A stretch of DNA of 64,000 bases from RI-153 sp963721725 (GTDB lineage: Bacteria > Chloroflexota > Anaerolineae > Caldilineales > Caldilineaceae). Under the pieces are notes generated by a model, which saw only the letters and a list, made by a program, of their open reading frames with translations, was not told where the DNA came from and did not search any database. Where the stretch lies: the NCBI GenBank assembly GCA_963721725.1, contig CAVRLX010000007.1:124001-188000 (forward strand), written 5' to 3'. Shown here piece by piece: positions 39,725-48,379 of this stretch (positions are counted from its first letter, which is position 1; each line of letters opens with the position of its first letter). Both the position numbers and the translations under genes were made by a program.

Positions 39725-41191
39725 TTAGAGAGACTGAAGTTGGCGCAGGATGTGATTGACCGTATCAAAAAGAGGCGTAAAGTGGAGTTGTTTGAGTTTG
39801 GGACTTTGCCAATAGCTATTGCCCTTGTCATTCATGCGGCTAAATTCCGTCTGAATAAACTGTAGTTCGGCAATGGCTGCGGGAAGATCGCCATTTTCAA
39901 AACAGCGTTGAAACTTCATAAGCCGTTCGTTGTAAACCTTTTTGGGCAGCATACCCGATCCGAGCGTCATCTGTTTGGTGGCTTTTTCCTTCATATCTCG
40001 ATAATCGCCAGCCGTGGGCATCTGCCGGATATTAATTGTTTGGCTGGCAAATCCAATGTCTTCTTTAGCCCGCTTGCCATCAAGTTTGGCATCTGCGCCA
40101 TTGACAGCGGCAACCCCGCCCGTTGCGCCAGCATTTGGATCGTCGGTATCGTAGTTTAGTTGCCAGTTCCACTGAGCCAGATATTTAACATGTGTGCCCG
40201 AGGTGTGGCGCAAGATGAGCCAGGTTTTGAAGGTGTCCTGTCCTGTGGAATCCAGCACCCTGTCTGTACTGACATATTTATTTTGAGAATAGCCCGGTTT
40301 GTCATCCAAAAGCAGATCGTTGATTAGTTCAAAATCCTGGGTCAAGGCTTGCCTGCCTCGGGTGGCATCGTACCAGGGATTGGGGCCTGGTCGCTTGTCG
40401 ATATGCGGTTGATCAACATCAATGCGCAGCGTGCGGATCTGGCGTGGGTTGATAATGCGCAGGCGACGATGCGACGACATCAAGGTCTGGATCAGCCCCA
40501 CTTCCCATTGGCCTTGCTCGGTTTTGGGCACACGCACCGCCAACTTGGGTTTGAACATAATATGATTTTGGGGATGCAGATCAATTTTGGGTTCGTTTTC
40601 GCCTTTATCCATGTTCGCCACATCCAACGGCGAAGGCAGTGTGTGGTTTGTGCCCAAAACCTGTACCTGAACGCCCTGTTCATCCTGCGTGGGCGCAAAC
40701 TGGGCATCTGCCTGGCGAGTTTCAATCTCGCGTTCCAACTTCTCATAGATGTTGGCTAAATAGTGCTGTTGGGTATCTGTGACAAACGGTTTAATCGCAG
40801 CCAGGATCGCCTCGTCACTCATAAGCGCTTCCCCAGTGGGGGTCTGGCTCTGGGCAATTTGGTAGACTTCAGGCTTCGCCGCCTTAAATCTATCAAAGAT
40901 TTTCGACGGATTGTCACGTTTATTGCCAGCCATCACAAAGCGCTGTACCCAGGTTGGCTGAGCGTCGGGTTGGGGCGACGGCTTTTTTTGCAAAAGAGGC
41001 TGTAACAACTCTGTCGTCGCCCGGTTGCCCACTGTGCGCTGTAAGATCATCACCTCAGCATGGGTGAGTGATTGGGGATCGGCCTGGGCACGCTGCAACA
41101 ATTGCGGCGTCGCCTGGGGGTGCGCTTTCATCGGCGAAATTGAATCGCTATTTCTGGAAGATTTCTCCGAAAACAAGGCCTGTTTGGGCAT
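39725..41191 (-). CDS. Possible eCIS-type cargo protein with LQRTVGNRA motif
   Basis: A 488-residue soluble protein. The N-terminal 90 residues are disordered and end with HAEVMILQRTVGNRATTELL, matching the LQRxxGNxA motif common at the N-termini of proteins loaded into extracellular contractile injection systems, and of DUF4157-type proteins. The rest (DVDQPHIDKRPGPNPWYDAT, WLILRHTSGTHVKYLAQWNW) is of unknown function, perhaps an effector. No HExxH protease motif and no signal peptide are seen. The start at 41191 has GAGGGAAT just upstream. No eCIS tube, sheath or baseplate gene is in the window, so the link is inferred from the motif alone. Confidence 0.5.
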   Translation of the reverse strand: MPKQALFSEKSSRNSDSISPMKAHPQATPQLLQRAQADPQSLTHAEVMILQRTVGNRATTELLQPLLQKKPSPQPDAQPTWVQRFVMAGNKRDNPSKIFDRFKAAKPEVYQIAQSQTPTGEALMSDEAILAAIKPFVTDTQQHYLANIYEKLEREIETRQADAQFAPTQDEQGVQVQVLGTNHTLPSPLDVANMDKGENEPKIDLHPQNHIMFKPKLAVRVPKTEQGQWEVGLIQTLMSSHRRLRIINPRQIRTLRIDVDQPHIDKRPGPNPWYDATRGRQALTQDFELINDLLLDDKPGYSQNKYVSTDRVLDSTGQDTFKTWLILRHTSGTHVKYLAQWNWQLNYDTDDPNAGATGGVAAVNGADAKLDGKRAKEDIGFASQTINIRQMPTAGDYRDMKEKATKQMTLGSGMLPKKVYNERLMKFQRCFENGDLPAAIAELQFIQTEFSRMNDKGNSYWQSPKLKQLHFTPLFDTVNHILRQLQSL

Positions 41192-41357
41192 AATTCCCTC
41201 TTGTTTACCTTTTTCTGCTAAAATTCTGATCGCCATCCAGACAATATCATGAAGGGTAAGGCTGGCACAATGGGGGAATGTAGGTGCCTGCCATATGGTA
41301 TGGGACAGTCCACCCCTTATCCCTTTTGATCTGAACTGTCCTTCTCTTTGAATTGCT

Positions 41358-41386
41358 TTGACAAAAGCAGATGGCTCTCCTATAAT
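41358..41386 (+). promoter_or_regulatory. Consensus sigma-70 promoter of the liv operon
   Basis: Perfect TTGACA and TATAAT with 17-nt spacing, 92 nt upstream of the substrate-binding-protein gene. Confidence 0.9.
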
Positions 41387-41478
41387 CCTGACTGCCTACA
41401 CAACATAAATCGCCTACTAACCGATTTACGCTTCTTCTCACAATAAATCTATCCAAACTTACATCAAAGGAGCATTCT

Positions 41479-42762
41479 ATGCAGAAGCGAAGCACCCTCT
41501 TTGCGTTGCTGCTTGTCATCGCCCTGCTGTTGGCGGCCTGTCCGGCCCCCATGCCTGCCGGTGATGGCGCAGCCGCCCCAACTACCGAAGCACCCGCCGC
41601 CGAAGTGCCCGCCGAAACCGCTGGGGAAGCGGACGCCAGCGCTCAGGTGATGATTGCCCCCGGTGAAACCATCCGCATCGGCCAATCGGTGGCCCTGACT
41701 GGCCCCATCCCCGATCCGGGTTTGGACATTCGCCAAGCCGCCGAGATCGCGGTTGACGACCTCAACGAGGCCGGTGGGTTTGAAGGATTCATGTTTGAAC
41801 TGGTCGTTGAAGATGGCGCCTGCTCTGGCGATCAGGGCACGGTAGTTGCCAACAAGTTCGCTGCCGACGACAGCATTGTAGCCGTGAGCGGTGGCACTTG
41901 CTCTGGCGAGACCTTTGGCCTGATCCCGATTCTCTCCGAAGCGCGCATCCCCTTTGTCTCCCCCAGCGCCACCAACCCCGATGTCACTTCGGCAGATTGC
42001 GACGTCTGTAATCGTGTGGCTTTGAGCGATGCCCTGCAGGGCGATGTGGACGCCAACTTTGTCTTCACCGATCTGGGGCTGACCAAAGTGGCCGTGATGC
42101 ACGACAATTCCGACTATGGCAAGGGGTTGGCCGAAGTCTTCCAGACGGTCTTTGAATCGTTGGGCGGCGAGGTCACCAATTTTGAGGGCGTCCAAGTGGG
42201 CGATACCGACTTCCGCGCCGCGCTGGCGAAGATCGGGGCCAATGCGCCCGAATTGATCTTCTTTGGCGGCTATTCCACCGAAGCGGGCCTGATTGCCCAG
42301 CAAATGGAAGAGACACCCGGCCTGGAAGAAGCCAGTTTCATGAGCGATGACGGCGCGTACACCGAACAATATCTGGAGGCCGCCGGCGCTGCCGCCGAAG
42401 GCACCTACATGTCGTTTGTGGCCGGGGCCGACAACGAAGATCTGAACGCTGCCTTTGACCAGAAATACCTGGACAAGTACGGCGTTTCGCCCGACAGCCT
42501 GGGGCCGTTCCACGGTCAGTCCTATGACACCATTCAGGTGATTGCTGACGCCGTTAAGCGTGTGGGCACAGTGGACGCCGACGGTAATCTTGTCATCGAC
42601 CGCGAAGCGCTGATCAGCGCCATCCGCGTGACCGCTGACCTGCCAGGACTGACCGGTACACTTAGCTGCACCGAAATTGGTGAGTGTGGGGCCGGTGGTG
42701 TAAAGGTCTTCCAGGTGGTGGATGGAGCCTTTGAGCAGGTTTCCGGGTACGGATTAGAATAA
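41479..42762 (+). CDS. livK: Branched-chain amino acid ABC transporter substrate-binding lipoprotein
   Basis: A 427-residue lipoprotein: signal STLFALLLVIALLLAAC with the lipid-modified Cys at 21, then a Pro/Ala/Glu-rich tether to about residue 55. The periplasmic-binding fold type I follows (IRIGQSVALTGPIPDPGLDI, SGTCSGETFGLIPILSE-like loop, VAVMHDNSDYGKGLAEVFQ, YDTIQVIADAVKR). It delivers branched-chain amino acids, or possibly amides, to the LivHMGF permease encoded next. A hairpin terminator directly downstream probably keeps its expression above that of the permease. Confidence 0.92.
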   Translation: MQKRSTLFALLLVIALLLAACPAPMPAGDGAAAPTTEAPAAEVPAETAGEADASAQVMIAPGETIRIGQSVALTGPIPDPGLDIRQAAEIAVDDLNEAGGFEGFMFELVVEDGACSGDQGTVVANKFAADDSIVAVSGGTCSGETFGLIPILSEARIPFVSPSATNPDVTSADCDVCNRVALSDALQGDVDANFVFTDLGLTKVAVMHDNSDYGKGLAEVFQTVFESLGGEVTNFEGVQVGDTDFRAALAKIGANAPELIFFGGYSTEAGLIAQQMEETPGLEEASFMSDDGAYTEQYLEAAGAAAEGTYMSFVAGADNEDLNAAFDQKYLDKYGVSPDSLGPFHGQSYDTIQVIADAVKRVGTVDADGNLVIDREALISAIRVTADLPGLTGTLSCTEIGECGAGGVKVFQVVDGAFEQVSGYGLE

Positions 42763-42783
42763 TCTTGACTTCTTTTGCCTGAG

Positions 42784-42823
42784 AAAGGTGGGGCAGAGCC
42801 GTACGCTCTCCCCACCTTTTTTT
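42784..42823 (+). terminator. Internal terminator/attenuator between livK and livH
   Basis: AAAGGTGGGGCAGAGC and GCTCTCCCCACCTTT with one bulged base, followed by a T run. Partial read-through would give more binding protein than permease. Confidence 0.85.
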
Positions 42824-42865
42824 AGCCCCTTTTGTGCCGTCCCCTCTATCGCTTGTGAGAAGTCT

Positions 42866-43945
42866 ATGACGCAATCTGCATCTACGCGGTCCCTGCGGGG
42901 CTTCCGCACCGCCAAGCAATCCTATTCCACGGCGCTGACTTGGGGCTTTGGCCTGTTGATCCTGGCCCTGGTGATCTGGCGTGTGGTCACCGTGGGCATT
43001 GCTGAAGGCTACCCGGCCTCGTTTTGGATCACCCAGGCCATCAACGGGTTGGTGCTGGGCGGGGTCTATGCGTTGGTGGCCCTGGGCTATACGCTGGTCT
43101 ATGGCATCCTTTTTATGATCAACTTTGCCCACGGCGAAGTGATGATGCTGGGTGGCATTACCGGCTTTTTTGCCCTGCAATTTGCCCTGGCGCGTGGCTG
43201 GATGGAAGGCCCAGCGCTGGTGGTGATTGGCGGTCTGCTTTTTGTGCTGCTCATCGGCATGCTCGGCTCCACGCTGACGGGGGTGGCGCTGGAACGCATT
43301 GCCTATCGACCACTGCGGCACGCGCCGCGCCTTGTGCCGTTGATCAGCGCGATTGGGGCGTCGCTCTTTCTCCAATATTCCGTGCTACTCATCTTCGGCG
43401 TCAGCCCGCACAGCTATCGAAAACCGGAGTTAATCGCCGGCGGGCTGCGGCTGGAAAATATTTTCATCTCCTACACCGGCGTGATTATTTTCGTCACCTC
43501 GATCCTGCTCATGCTGGGGTTGTATCTGATCATCCAGCGCACCAAACTGGGGCGGTCCATGCGAGCCGTGGCCGAAGACCGCGACACTGCCTCGCTCATG
43601 GGCGTGGATGTGGACGCCGTGATTGTGGCGACCTTTATCCTCGGCTCGGCGCTGGCGGGCGCGGCGGGTGTCATGTTGGGCTTTCACAACACCGTGGTCA
43701 AGTTTAACAGCGGCTTCATCCCCGGCATCAAAGCCTTTACCGCCGCCGTGCTGGGCGGCATCGGCAACATCCCCGGGGCCATGTTTGGCGCGTTGATCCT
43801 GGGCTTGATCGAATCGCTGGGGCCCAGCGCGCTGGGCATCCCCACCGAGTACAAAGACATCATCGCCTTCACCGTGTTGGTGCTGATCCTGATCTTTCGT
43901 CCGTCTGGTCTTTTCGGCGAAGTTTTAAGCAAAAAGAAGGCCTAA
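42866..43945 (+). CDS. livH: Branched-chain amino acid ABC transporter permease LivH
   Basis: A 359-residue inner-membrane permease with about eight transmembrane helices. The family segment FWITQAINGLVLGGVYALVA, then YTLVYGILFMINFAHGEVMM, marks LivH. The coupling region is RAVAEDRDTASLMGVDVDAV, followed by VLGGIGNIPGAMFGALILGL near the C-terminus. The N-terminal 25 residues are an uncommon hydrophilic extension. The ATG at 42866 is chosen over an upstream in-frame start that lies in the terminator hairpin. Confidence 0.92.
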   Translation: MTQSASTRSLRGFRTAKQSYSTALTWGFGLLILALVIWRVVTVGIAEGYPASFWITQAINGLVLGGVYALVALGYTLVYGILFMINFAHGEVMMLGGITGFFALQFALARGWMEGPALVVIGGLLFVLLIGMLGSTLTGVALERIAYRPLRHAPRLVPLISAIGASLFLQYSVLLIFGVSPHSYRKPELIAGGLRLENIFISYTGVIIFVTSILLMLGLYLIIQRTKLGRSMRAVAEDRDTASLMGVDVDAVIVATFILGSALAGAAGVMLGFHNTVVKFNSGFIPGIKAFTAAVLGGIGNIPGAMFGALILGLIESLGPSALGIPTEYKDIIAFTVLVLILIFRPSGLFGEVLSKKKA

Positions 43946-43947
43946 CC

Positions 43948-45667
43948 ATGCGACAAGCAATTCAAACGGGCCTGATCGCCTTTGCTGCCTTAACCTATCT
44001 TCTGCTCGTCGGGATGCCGGATCGGATTGGCGAACTGGCCGGGCCAGTGTTGGCAGTTGTAATCGCACTCTTCTTTTATCTACTTTTGCGGCGGCCCACG
44101 GTGGGAGCCGCTGCCACAACCGTATTGAGCATCGGCGGCGTGGCTGGGCTGGTGGCCGGGATATTAATTGCGTTGGAGGTGGCCTTTTTTGCCTCGCTGC
44201 TGGGGAATGACATCAAAGTGCAGCCTGTTTTCGATAAAATCGTGCCCACGAACCTTGCCGATTTTCTCAACGTGCGTGCGGGCACGGTGGCGCAAGCCGA
44301 AATCTCGCTTGTCGCCTATTTGATGCTCATTACGCTGATGGTGGGGGCGGGGCTGCTGGGCGCGGCGTTGGTGCTGATCTTCCGCAGCGACGGCGCAAAG
44401 TCGGCGCGCCAATTCCAGATTCCCGGGGGGCGCTGGCTGGTGATCGTCCTGCCGTTGCTCCTCTTTGCCGTGGTCTACGTGGTGGGGATGCCCGGTGTGC
44501 GCATCTTCGGCTCGGTGCAGGGAACCGTGCGCCTGTTGATCGCCATGATGGCGATTGGCAGCGGTCTTTTTGCCCTGCGTGCTACCCGCGGCGGCCTCGA
44601 ACGGATCGTAGTTTCGGTCTTATTGTTGCTTTTGATGCTGGCCCTGCCGCTGACGTTGGATCGGTTCCAAAATTCGGTAATGGGCATTGTCTTTATTTTT
44701 GTGATGATGGGGCTGGGGCTGAATATCGTGGTCGGTTTTGCCGGCCTGCTTGACCTGGGCTACGTGGCCTTTTTTGCGATTGGCGCGTATGTCTACGCCT
44801 TTGTGGCCGCGCCGGCCTCCTCGCCCTACATTTCTGCGTTGCTCACCAGCATCGGCATCTCCCCGGCCAGCCCGCTGCTAACCTATTGGCTCGCCATTCC
44901 GCTTGCCATGATCACGGCGGCGATTGGCGGCGTGCTGTTGGGCATTCCTGTGTTGCGGCTGCGCGGCGACTATCTGGCCATTGTAACCCTGGGCTTTGGT
45001 GAGATCATCCGCCTCTTTATGCTCAACCTTTCGGATCTGACCAACGGGCCGCGTGGGCTGCTCAACCTTGCTCAGCCCCGGTTGATGACCCTCAATTTAG
45101 GCAACCCGCAGGGCATCTTCTATCTGGCCCTGTTTGGCTCGGCGCTCATCGCCTTTGTGGCCTATCGGCTCAACGATTCGCGGCTGGGGCGGGCCTGGGT
45201 CGCCATCGCGCGAGGATGAAGACGTGGCCCAGGCCACGGGCATCAACCTTGTGCGCACAAAACTACTGGCCTTTGCGATTGGGGCGACGTTTGCGGGCAT
45301 GGCCGGGCAACTCTACGCCGCCCGTCAGGTCAACATCTTCCCCGAAAACTTCTCGCTCTTTGTCTCGATTGACGCGCTGTCGTTGATCATTGTGGGCGGC
45401 ATGGGCAGCCTGCCCGGCGTTGTGCTGGGGGCGCTGGTGTTGAAAGGGCTGCCCGAAGTGCTGCGCGGCGTGGATGAATATCGCATCGTGGCCTTTGCCG
45501 CGCTGTTGATGATTATGATGGTGGTGCGGCCAGAAGGCATCTTGCCCTCGGCGCGGCGGCGACGCGAACTCGCAGCAGAGATCGAAAGCGCGGGACCGCC
45601 GTTGGAAACCGATCTTACTGCCAGCCCAGAAGGGGTTACGGCCAATCAACAGAGAGGGCGTGGCTAA
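43948..45667 (+). CDS. livM: Branched-chain amino acid ABC transporter permease LivM, long form (frameshifted)
   Basis: About 572 residues after removing an extra G near 45208, where IAREDEDVAQATGINLVRTK-type coupling sequence resumes. The C-terminal 320 residues are the LivM core (GIVFIFVMMGLGLNIVVGFA, GYVAFFAIGAYVYAFVA, VLRLRGDYLAIVTLGFGEII, IVGGMGSLPGVVLGALVL). The N-terminal 250 residues add about six transmembrane helices absent from typical LivM (LLVGMPDRIGELAGPVLAVV onward). It begins just after livH and its stop codon overlaps the livG start (TAATG). Confidence 0.88.
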
Positions 45668-46446
45668 TGGCACTGCTCACGGCAAGCGGCGTCACCAAAG
45701 TCTTCGGCGGGCTAACCGCCGTGGATCATGTGGATCTGACCATCGAACCCAAAAGTATCTCCAGTTTAATTGGCCCCAATGGCGCGGGCAAAACCACTTT
45801 TTTTAACTGCCTCACCGGGCTGTACAAACCCGAAGAGGGCGACATTCTCTTTGGCGGGCGCTCAATTGTGGGGTTACGTCCGGATCAGATCACGGCGTTG
45901 GGGATTGCGCGCACCTATCAAAACATTCGGCTCTTTGGCGGCATGACGGCGCTGGAAAATGTGCTGGTAGGGCAGCATGTGCGCATGAAACAGTCGCCGT
46001 GGGGGGCGATTTTCCGCACGCCCGCCCAAAAGGCCGAGGAAGCCCGTGCCGAAGCATACGCGCGCGAACTGCTTCATTTTGTGGGGTTGGGCGACAAGGA
46101 AGATGTGGTCTCGGTGAATCTGCCCTACGGCGATCAGCGCCTATTGGAGATCGCGCGCGCGCTGGGCAGCGATCCCCAGTTGTTGCTTCTCGACGAACCC
46201 GCCGCGGGCATGAATCCACGCGAAACTGACCGCATGATGGATCTGGTTCACCGCCTGCGCGACGAAAAGGGCGTCACCGTTTTTCTGATTGAACACGACA
46301 TGAAAGTGGTCATGAACATCTCTGAGCAGGTCTCGGTACTGGACTATGGGCGCAAGATCGCCGAGGGCAAGCCCGCCGAGGTGCGCGCCGACGCTCGTGT
46401 CATCGAAGCCTATTTGGGGCCAGGCGTGCTGGTCAACACCGGATAG
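45667..46446 (+). CDS. livG: Branched-chain amino acid ABC transporter ATP-binding protein LivG
   Basis: A 259-residue ATPase: Walker A GPNGAGKTTFFN (about residue 38), Q-loop TYQNIRLFGGMTALENVLVG, a signature region reading LPYGDQRLLEIARAL in place of LSGGQ, Walker B LLLLDEPAAGMNP, and H-loop FLIEHDMKVVM. The YGxQRxLEIARAL form is normal for LivG. Its start overlaps the livM stop, so the two are translationally coupled. Confidence 0.93.
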   Translation: MALLTASGVTKVFGGLTAVDHVDLTIEPKSISSLIGPNGAGKTTFFNCLTGLYKPEEGDILFGGRSIVGLRPDQITALGIARTYQNIRLFGGMTALENVLVGQHVRMKQSPWGAIFRTPAQKAEEARAEAYARELLHFVGLGDKEDVVSVNLPYGDQRLLEIARALGSDPQLLLLDEPAAGMNPRETDRMMDLVHRLRDEKGVTVFLIEHDMKVVMNISEQVSVLDYGRKIAEGKPAEVRADARVIEAYLGPGVLVNTG

Positions 46447-46447
46447 A

Positions 46448-46470
46448 ATGGTGAACGGTGAACGGTGAAG
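46448..46470. repeat. Heptamer array before the four-helix-bundle gene
   Basis: ATGGTGAACGGTGAACGGTG units (GGTGAAC repeated three times) directly after the livG stop. The complementary form is repeated at 46850-46884 on the other side of the small gene. Confidence 0.75.
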
Positions 46471-46483
46471 TGGAGGGAGGGCG

Positions 46484-46837
46484 ATGGCAAAAGGGGATGA
46501 TTTGGAAGAGCGGTTGATTCGCTTTGGGGTTATGGTCATCGACCTATGCAATAAAATTATGGATACGCCCGCTGGTCGTCACCTGTCAGGGCAGCTTTTG
46601 CGCAGTGGCACATCCCCGGCAGCCCATTATGCGGAGGGTCGCAATGCGGAAAGCCGCAAAGACTTCATCCACAAATTACGGATTTGCTCGAAAGAACTCA
46701 ACGAATCTCGTGTCTGGCTTAAAATGATTGGGGCGGCAAAATTGCTACCCAGGGAAGGAGCGATCAATGTCTACAAAGAATGTGACGAACTGGGTCGAAT
46801 TATTAATGCCAGCATTCGCACGGCTCTTGCCCCGTAG
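46484..46837 (+). CDS. Four-helix-bundle protein (S23/IVS family) inside the liv operon
   Basis: A 117-residue helical protein: LIRFGVMVIDLCNKIMDTPA, GRHLSGQLLRSGTSPAAHYA, EGRNAESRKDFIHKLRICSK, ELNESRVWLKMIGAAKLL. This is the family first seen in 23S rRNA intervening sequences and related to the Avd accessory protein of diversity-generating retroelements. The motif LLRSGTS..ANYAEG is diagnostic. It separates livG and livF and is bracketed by heptamer arrays in inverse orientation, suggesting insertion of a cassette. The start follows GGAGGG. Confidence 0.88.
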   Translation: MAKGDDLEERLIRFGVMVIDLCNKIMDTPAGRHLSGQLLRSGTSPAAHYAEGRNAESRKDFIHKLRICSKELNESRVWLKMIGAAKLLPREGAINVYKECDELGRIINASIRTALAP

Positions 46838-46849
46838 CTGTCCCTTTGT

Positions 46850-46884
46850 CATTCACCATTCACCATTCACCATTCACCATTCAA
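46850..46884. repeat. Heptamer array after the four-helix-bundle gene
   Basis: CATTCAC repeated four to five times, ending 2 nt before the livF start codon, so no ordinary ribosome binding site is present for livF. It is complementary to the words at 46448-46470. Confidence 0.8.
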
Positions 46885-46885
46885 T

Positions 46886-47590
46886 ATGCTAATTCTCAAC
46901 GACATCCACACCTATTACGGTCGCATTCACGCTCTCAAGGGCATCTCGCTGCAAGTAAACCAGGGCGAGATCGTTACGCTGATTGGCTCCAACGGGGCGG
47001 GCAAGACGACGACGCTCAACACGATCAGCGGCATTTTGAAGCCGCAAGTGGGCACGATCGCGCTGGACGGCCAGCGCATTGATCACCTGCCCGCGCACAA
47101 GGTTACCCATCTGGGCGTGTCGCAATCGCCTGAAGGCCGCAAGATCTTTGCCCGCCTCACGGTAAAAGAAAACCTGGAGATGGGCGCGTTTAACCGCAAC
47201 GATGCCGCCGAGGTTCAGCGCGATTACCAACGCATTTTGGAGTTGTTCCCGCGGCTGCGCGAACGCCTGAAACAGCCCGGCGGTACACTCTCTGGCGGTG
47301 AACAGCAGATGTTGGCGATTGGCCGCGCCATGATGAGCCGTCCGCGCATTTTGCTGCTGGACGAACCAAGCATGGGATTGGCCCCGATTTTGGTGGAGCA
47401 GATCTTCCGCATCATTCAGGAGATCAACGGCGGGGGCACGACGATTCTCTTGGTGGAGCAGAACGCCCAGGCCGCGCTGCAAATCGCCCATCGCGGCTAT
47501 GTATTGGAGACGGGACAGATCCGCCTAGCGGGCGAAGCAAAAATGCTGTTGGCAGATCCGCAAGTGGTGGATGCGTATTTGGGGGTATGA
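46886..47590 (+). CDS. livF: Branched-chain amino acid ABC transporter ATP-binding protein LivF
   Basis: A 234-residue ATPase: Walker A GSNGAGKTTTLN (about residue 36), Q-loop LGVSQSPEGRKIFARLTVKE, signature LSGGEQQMLAIGRAMM, Walker B ILLLDEPSMGLAP, H-loop ILLVEQNAQAALQ. The EGR following the Q-loop is specific to LivF. It pairs with LivG to energise LivHM. A heptamer array directly precedes its ATG, replacing the expected Shine-Dalgarno region, so its translation may be altered relative to the other subunits. Confidence 0.93.
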   Translation: MLILNDIHTYYGRIHALKGISLQVNQGEIVTLIGSNGAGKTTTLNTISGILKPQVGTIALDGQRIDHLPAHKVTHLGVSQSPEGRKIFARLTVKENLEMGAFNRNDAAEVQRDYQRILELFPRLRERLKQPGGTLSGGEQQMLAIGRAMMSRPRILLLDEPSMGLAPILVEQIFRIIQEINGGGTTILLVEQNAQAALQIAHRGYVLETGQIRLAGEAKMLLADPQVVDAYLGV

Positions 47591-47597
47591 ACCAGCT

Positions 47598-48215
47598 CTA
47601 TTCCTCATTTCCCTCGGCTTCGGACAACATCTTCGCCAGCAGTTCTTTGGCGGCTGCCGATGCCTCGGCCCGGTGGCTAATGTTGTTTTTCACATTGGGG
47701 TGAAGTTCGGCCAAGGTCTGCCCGAAGCTGGGAATATAAAAGATCGGATCGTAGCCAAAGCCGTGCTCCCCGCGCGGCAGGTCCGTAATCACGCCTTCCA
47801 GGCTGCCGGCGCGGGTGTTGACCTTGCCCGCGGGCGTGGCGATGGCGACCACACAGCGAAAGCGCGCCGTCCACGCCTCTGGGGGAAAGGCGCGCAACTC
47901 CCCTAACACCTTCTCATACTTCTGCTGATCCGTTGCGCCGGGACCGCCATAGCGCGCCGACAACACCCCTGGACGCCCATCCAGCGCATCAATTTCCAAC
48001 CCGCTATCATCGGCCCAGGCCCACAATCCCGTCATGGCTGCGTAGGTACGCGCCTTCAAAATGGCGTTGCCCTCAAACGTATCTTCGGTTTCGTCCACAT
48101 CTTCGGTCACGCCCAACTCCGTCAAAAAGGTGATCTGTAAAGGCAGATCGGCCAACAACGCTTGATATTCGGCAACCTTACCGGCGTTGTGGGTTGCAAT
48201 TAAAAGTCGCTGCAT
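47598..48215 (-). CDS. rdgB: XTP/dITP diphosphatase (RdgB/HAM1 family)
   Basis: A 205-residue house-cleaning nucleotidase. MQRLLIATHNAGKVAEYQAL holds the substrate-binding SxNxxK-like motif (THNAGK). EDTFEGNAILKARTYAAMTG, WAWADDSGLEIDALDGRPGV and the Mg-binding acidic residues follow. Specificity residues lie in GEHGFGYDPIFYIPSFGQTL and ISHRAEASAA. It hydrolyses dITP, XTP and ITP to monophosphates, keeping deaminated purines out of DNA. The ATG at 48215 is chosen by homology; the upstream frame would include the promoter region of the divergent gene. Confidence 0.92.
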   Translation of the reverse strand: MQRLLIATHNAGKVAEYQALLADLPLQITFLTELGVTEDVDETEDTFEGNAILKARTYAAMTGLWAWADDSGLEIDALDGRPGVLSARYGGPGATDQQKYEKVLGELRAFPPEAWTARFRCVVAIATPAGKVNTRAGSLEGVITDLPRGEHGFGYDPIFYIPSFGQTLAELHPNVKNNISHRAEASAAAKELLAKMLSEAEGNEE

Positions 48216-48265
48216 GGGGAAACTCTCCTCTGGGGAATTTCGATTGTCTGATTCTGCTGTCAGTT

Positions 48266-48295
48266 TTGACCCTGTTCCGTATGCTATCATATAAT
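48266..48295 (+). promoter_or_regulatory. Sigma-70 promoter for the PRPP synthetase gene
   Basis: TTGACC and TATAAT with 18-nt spacing. Transcription would start near 48302, which rules out the ATG at 48281 and supports the TTG start at 48380. Confidence 0.75.
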
Positions 48296-48379
48296 GCCAA
48301 AGGGTGTGAATTCGTCCTGAAACGGCCACCATTGCTGCCTTCCATACCTGCCCTGGCCGACGATAAAGGGGAAAACCTG

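Noticed and set aside
48281..48379. ATG start at 48281 for the PRPP synthetase
   Set aside because: It overlaps the promoter region upstream of the expected transcription start, and the extra residues do not match the family.
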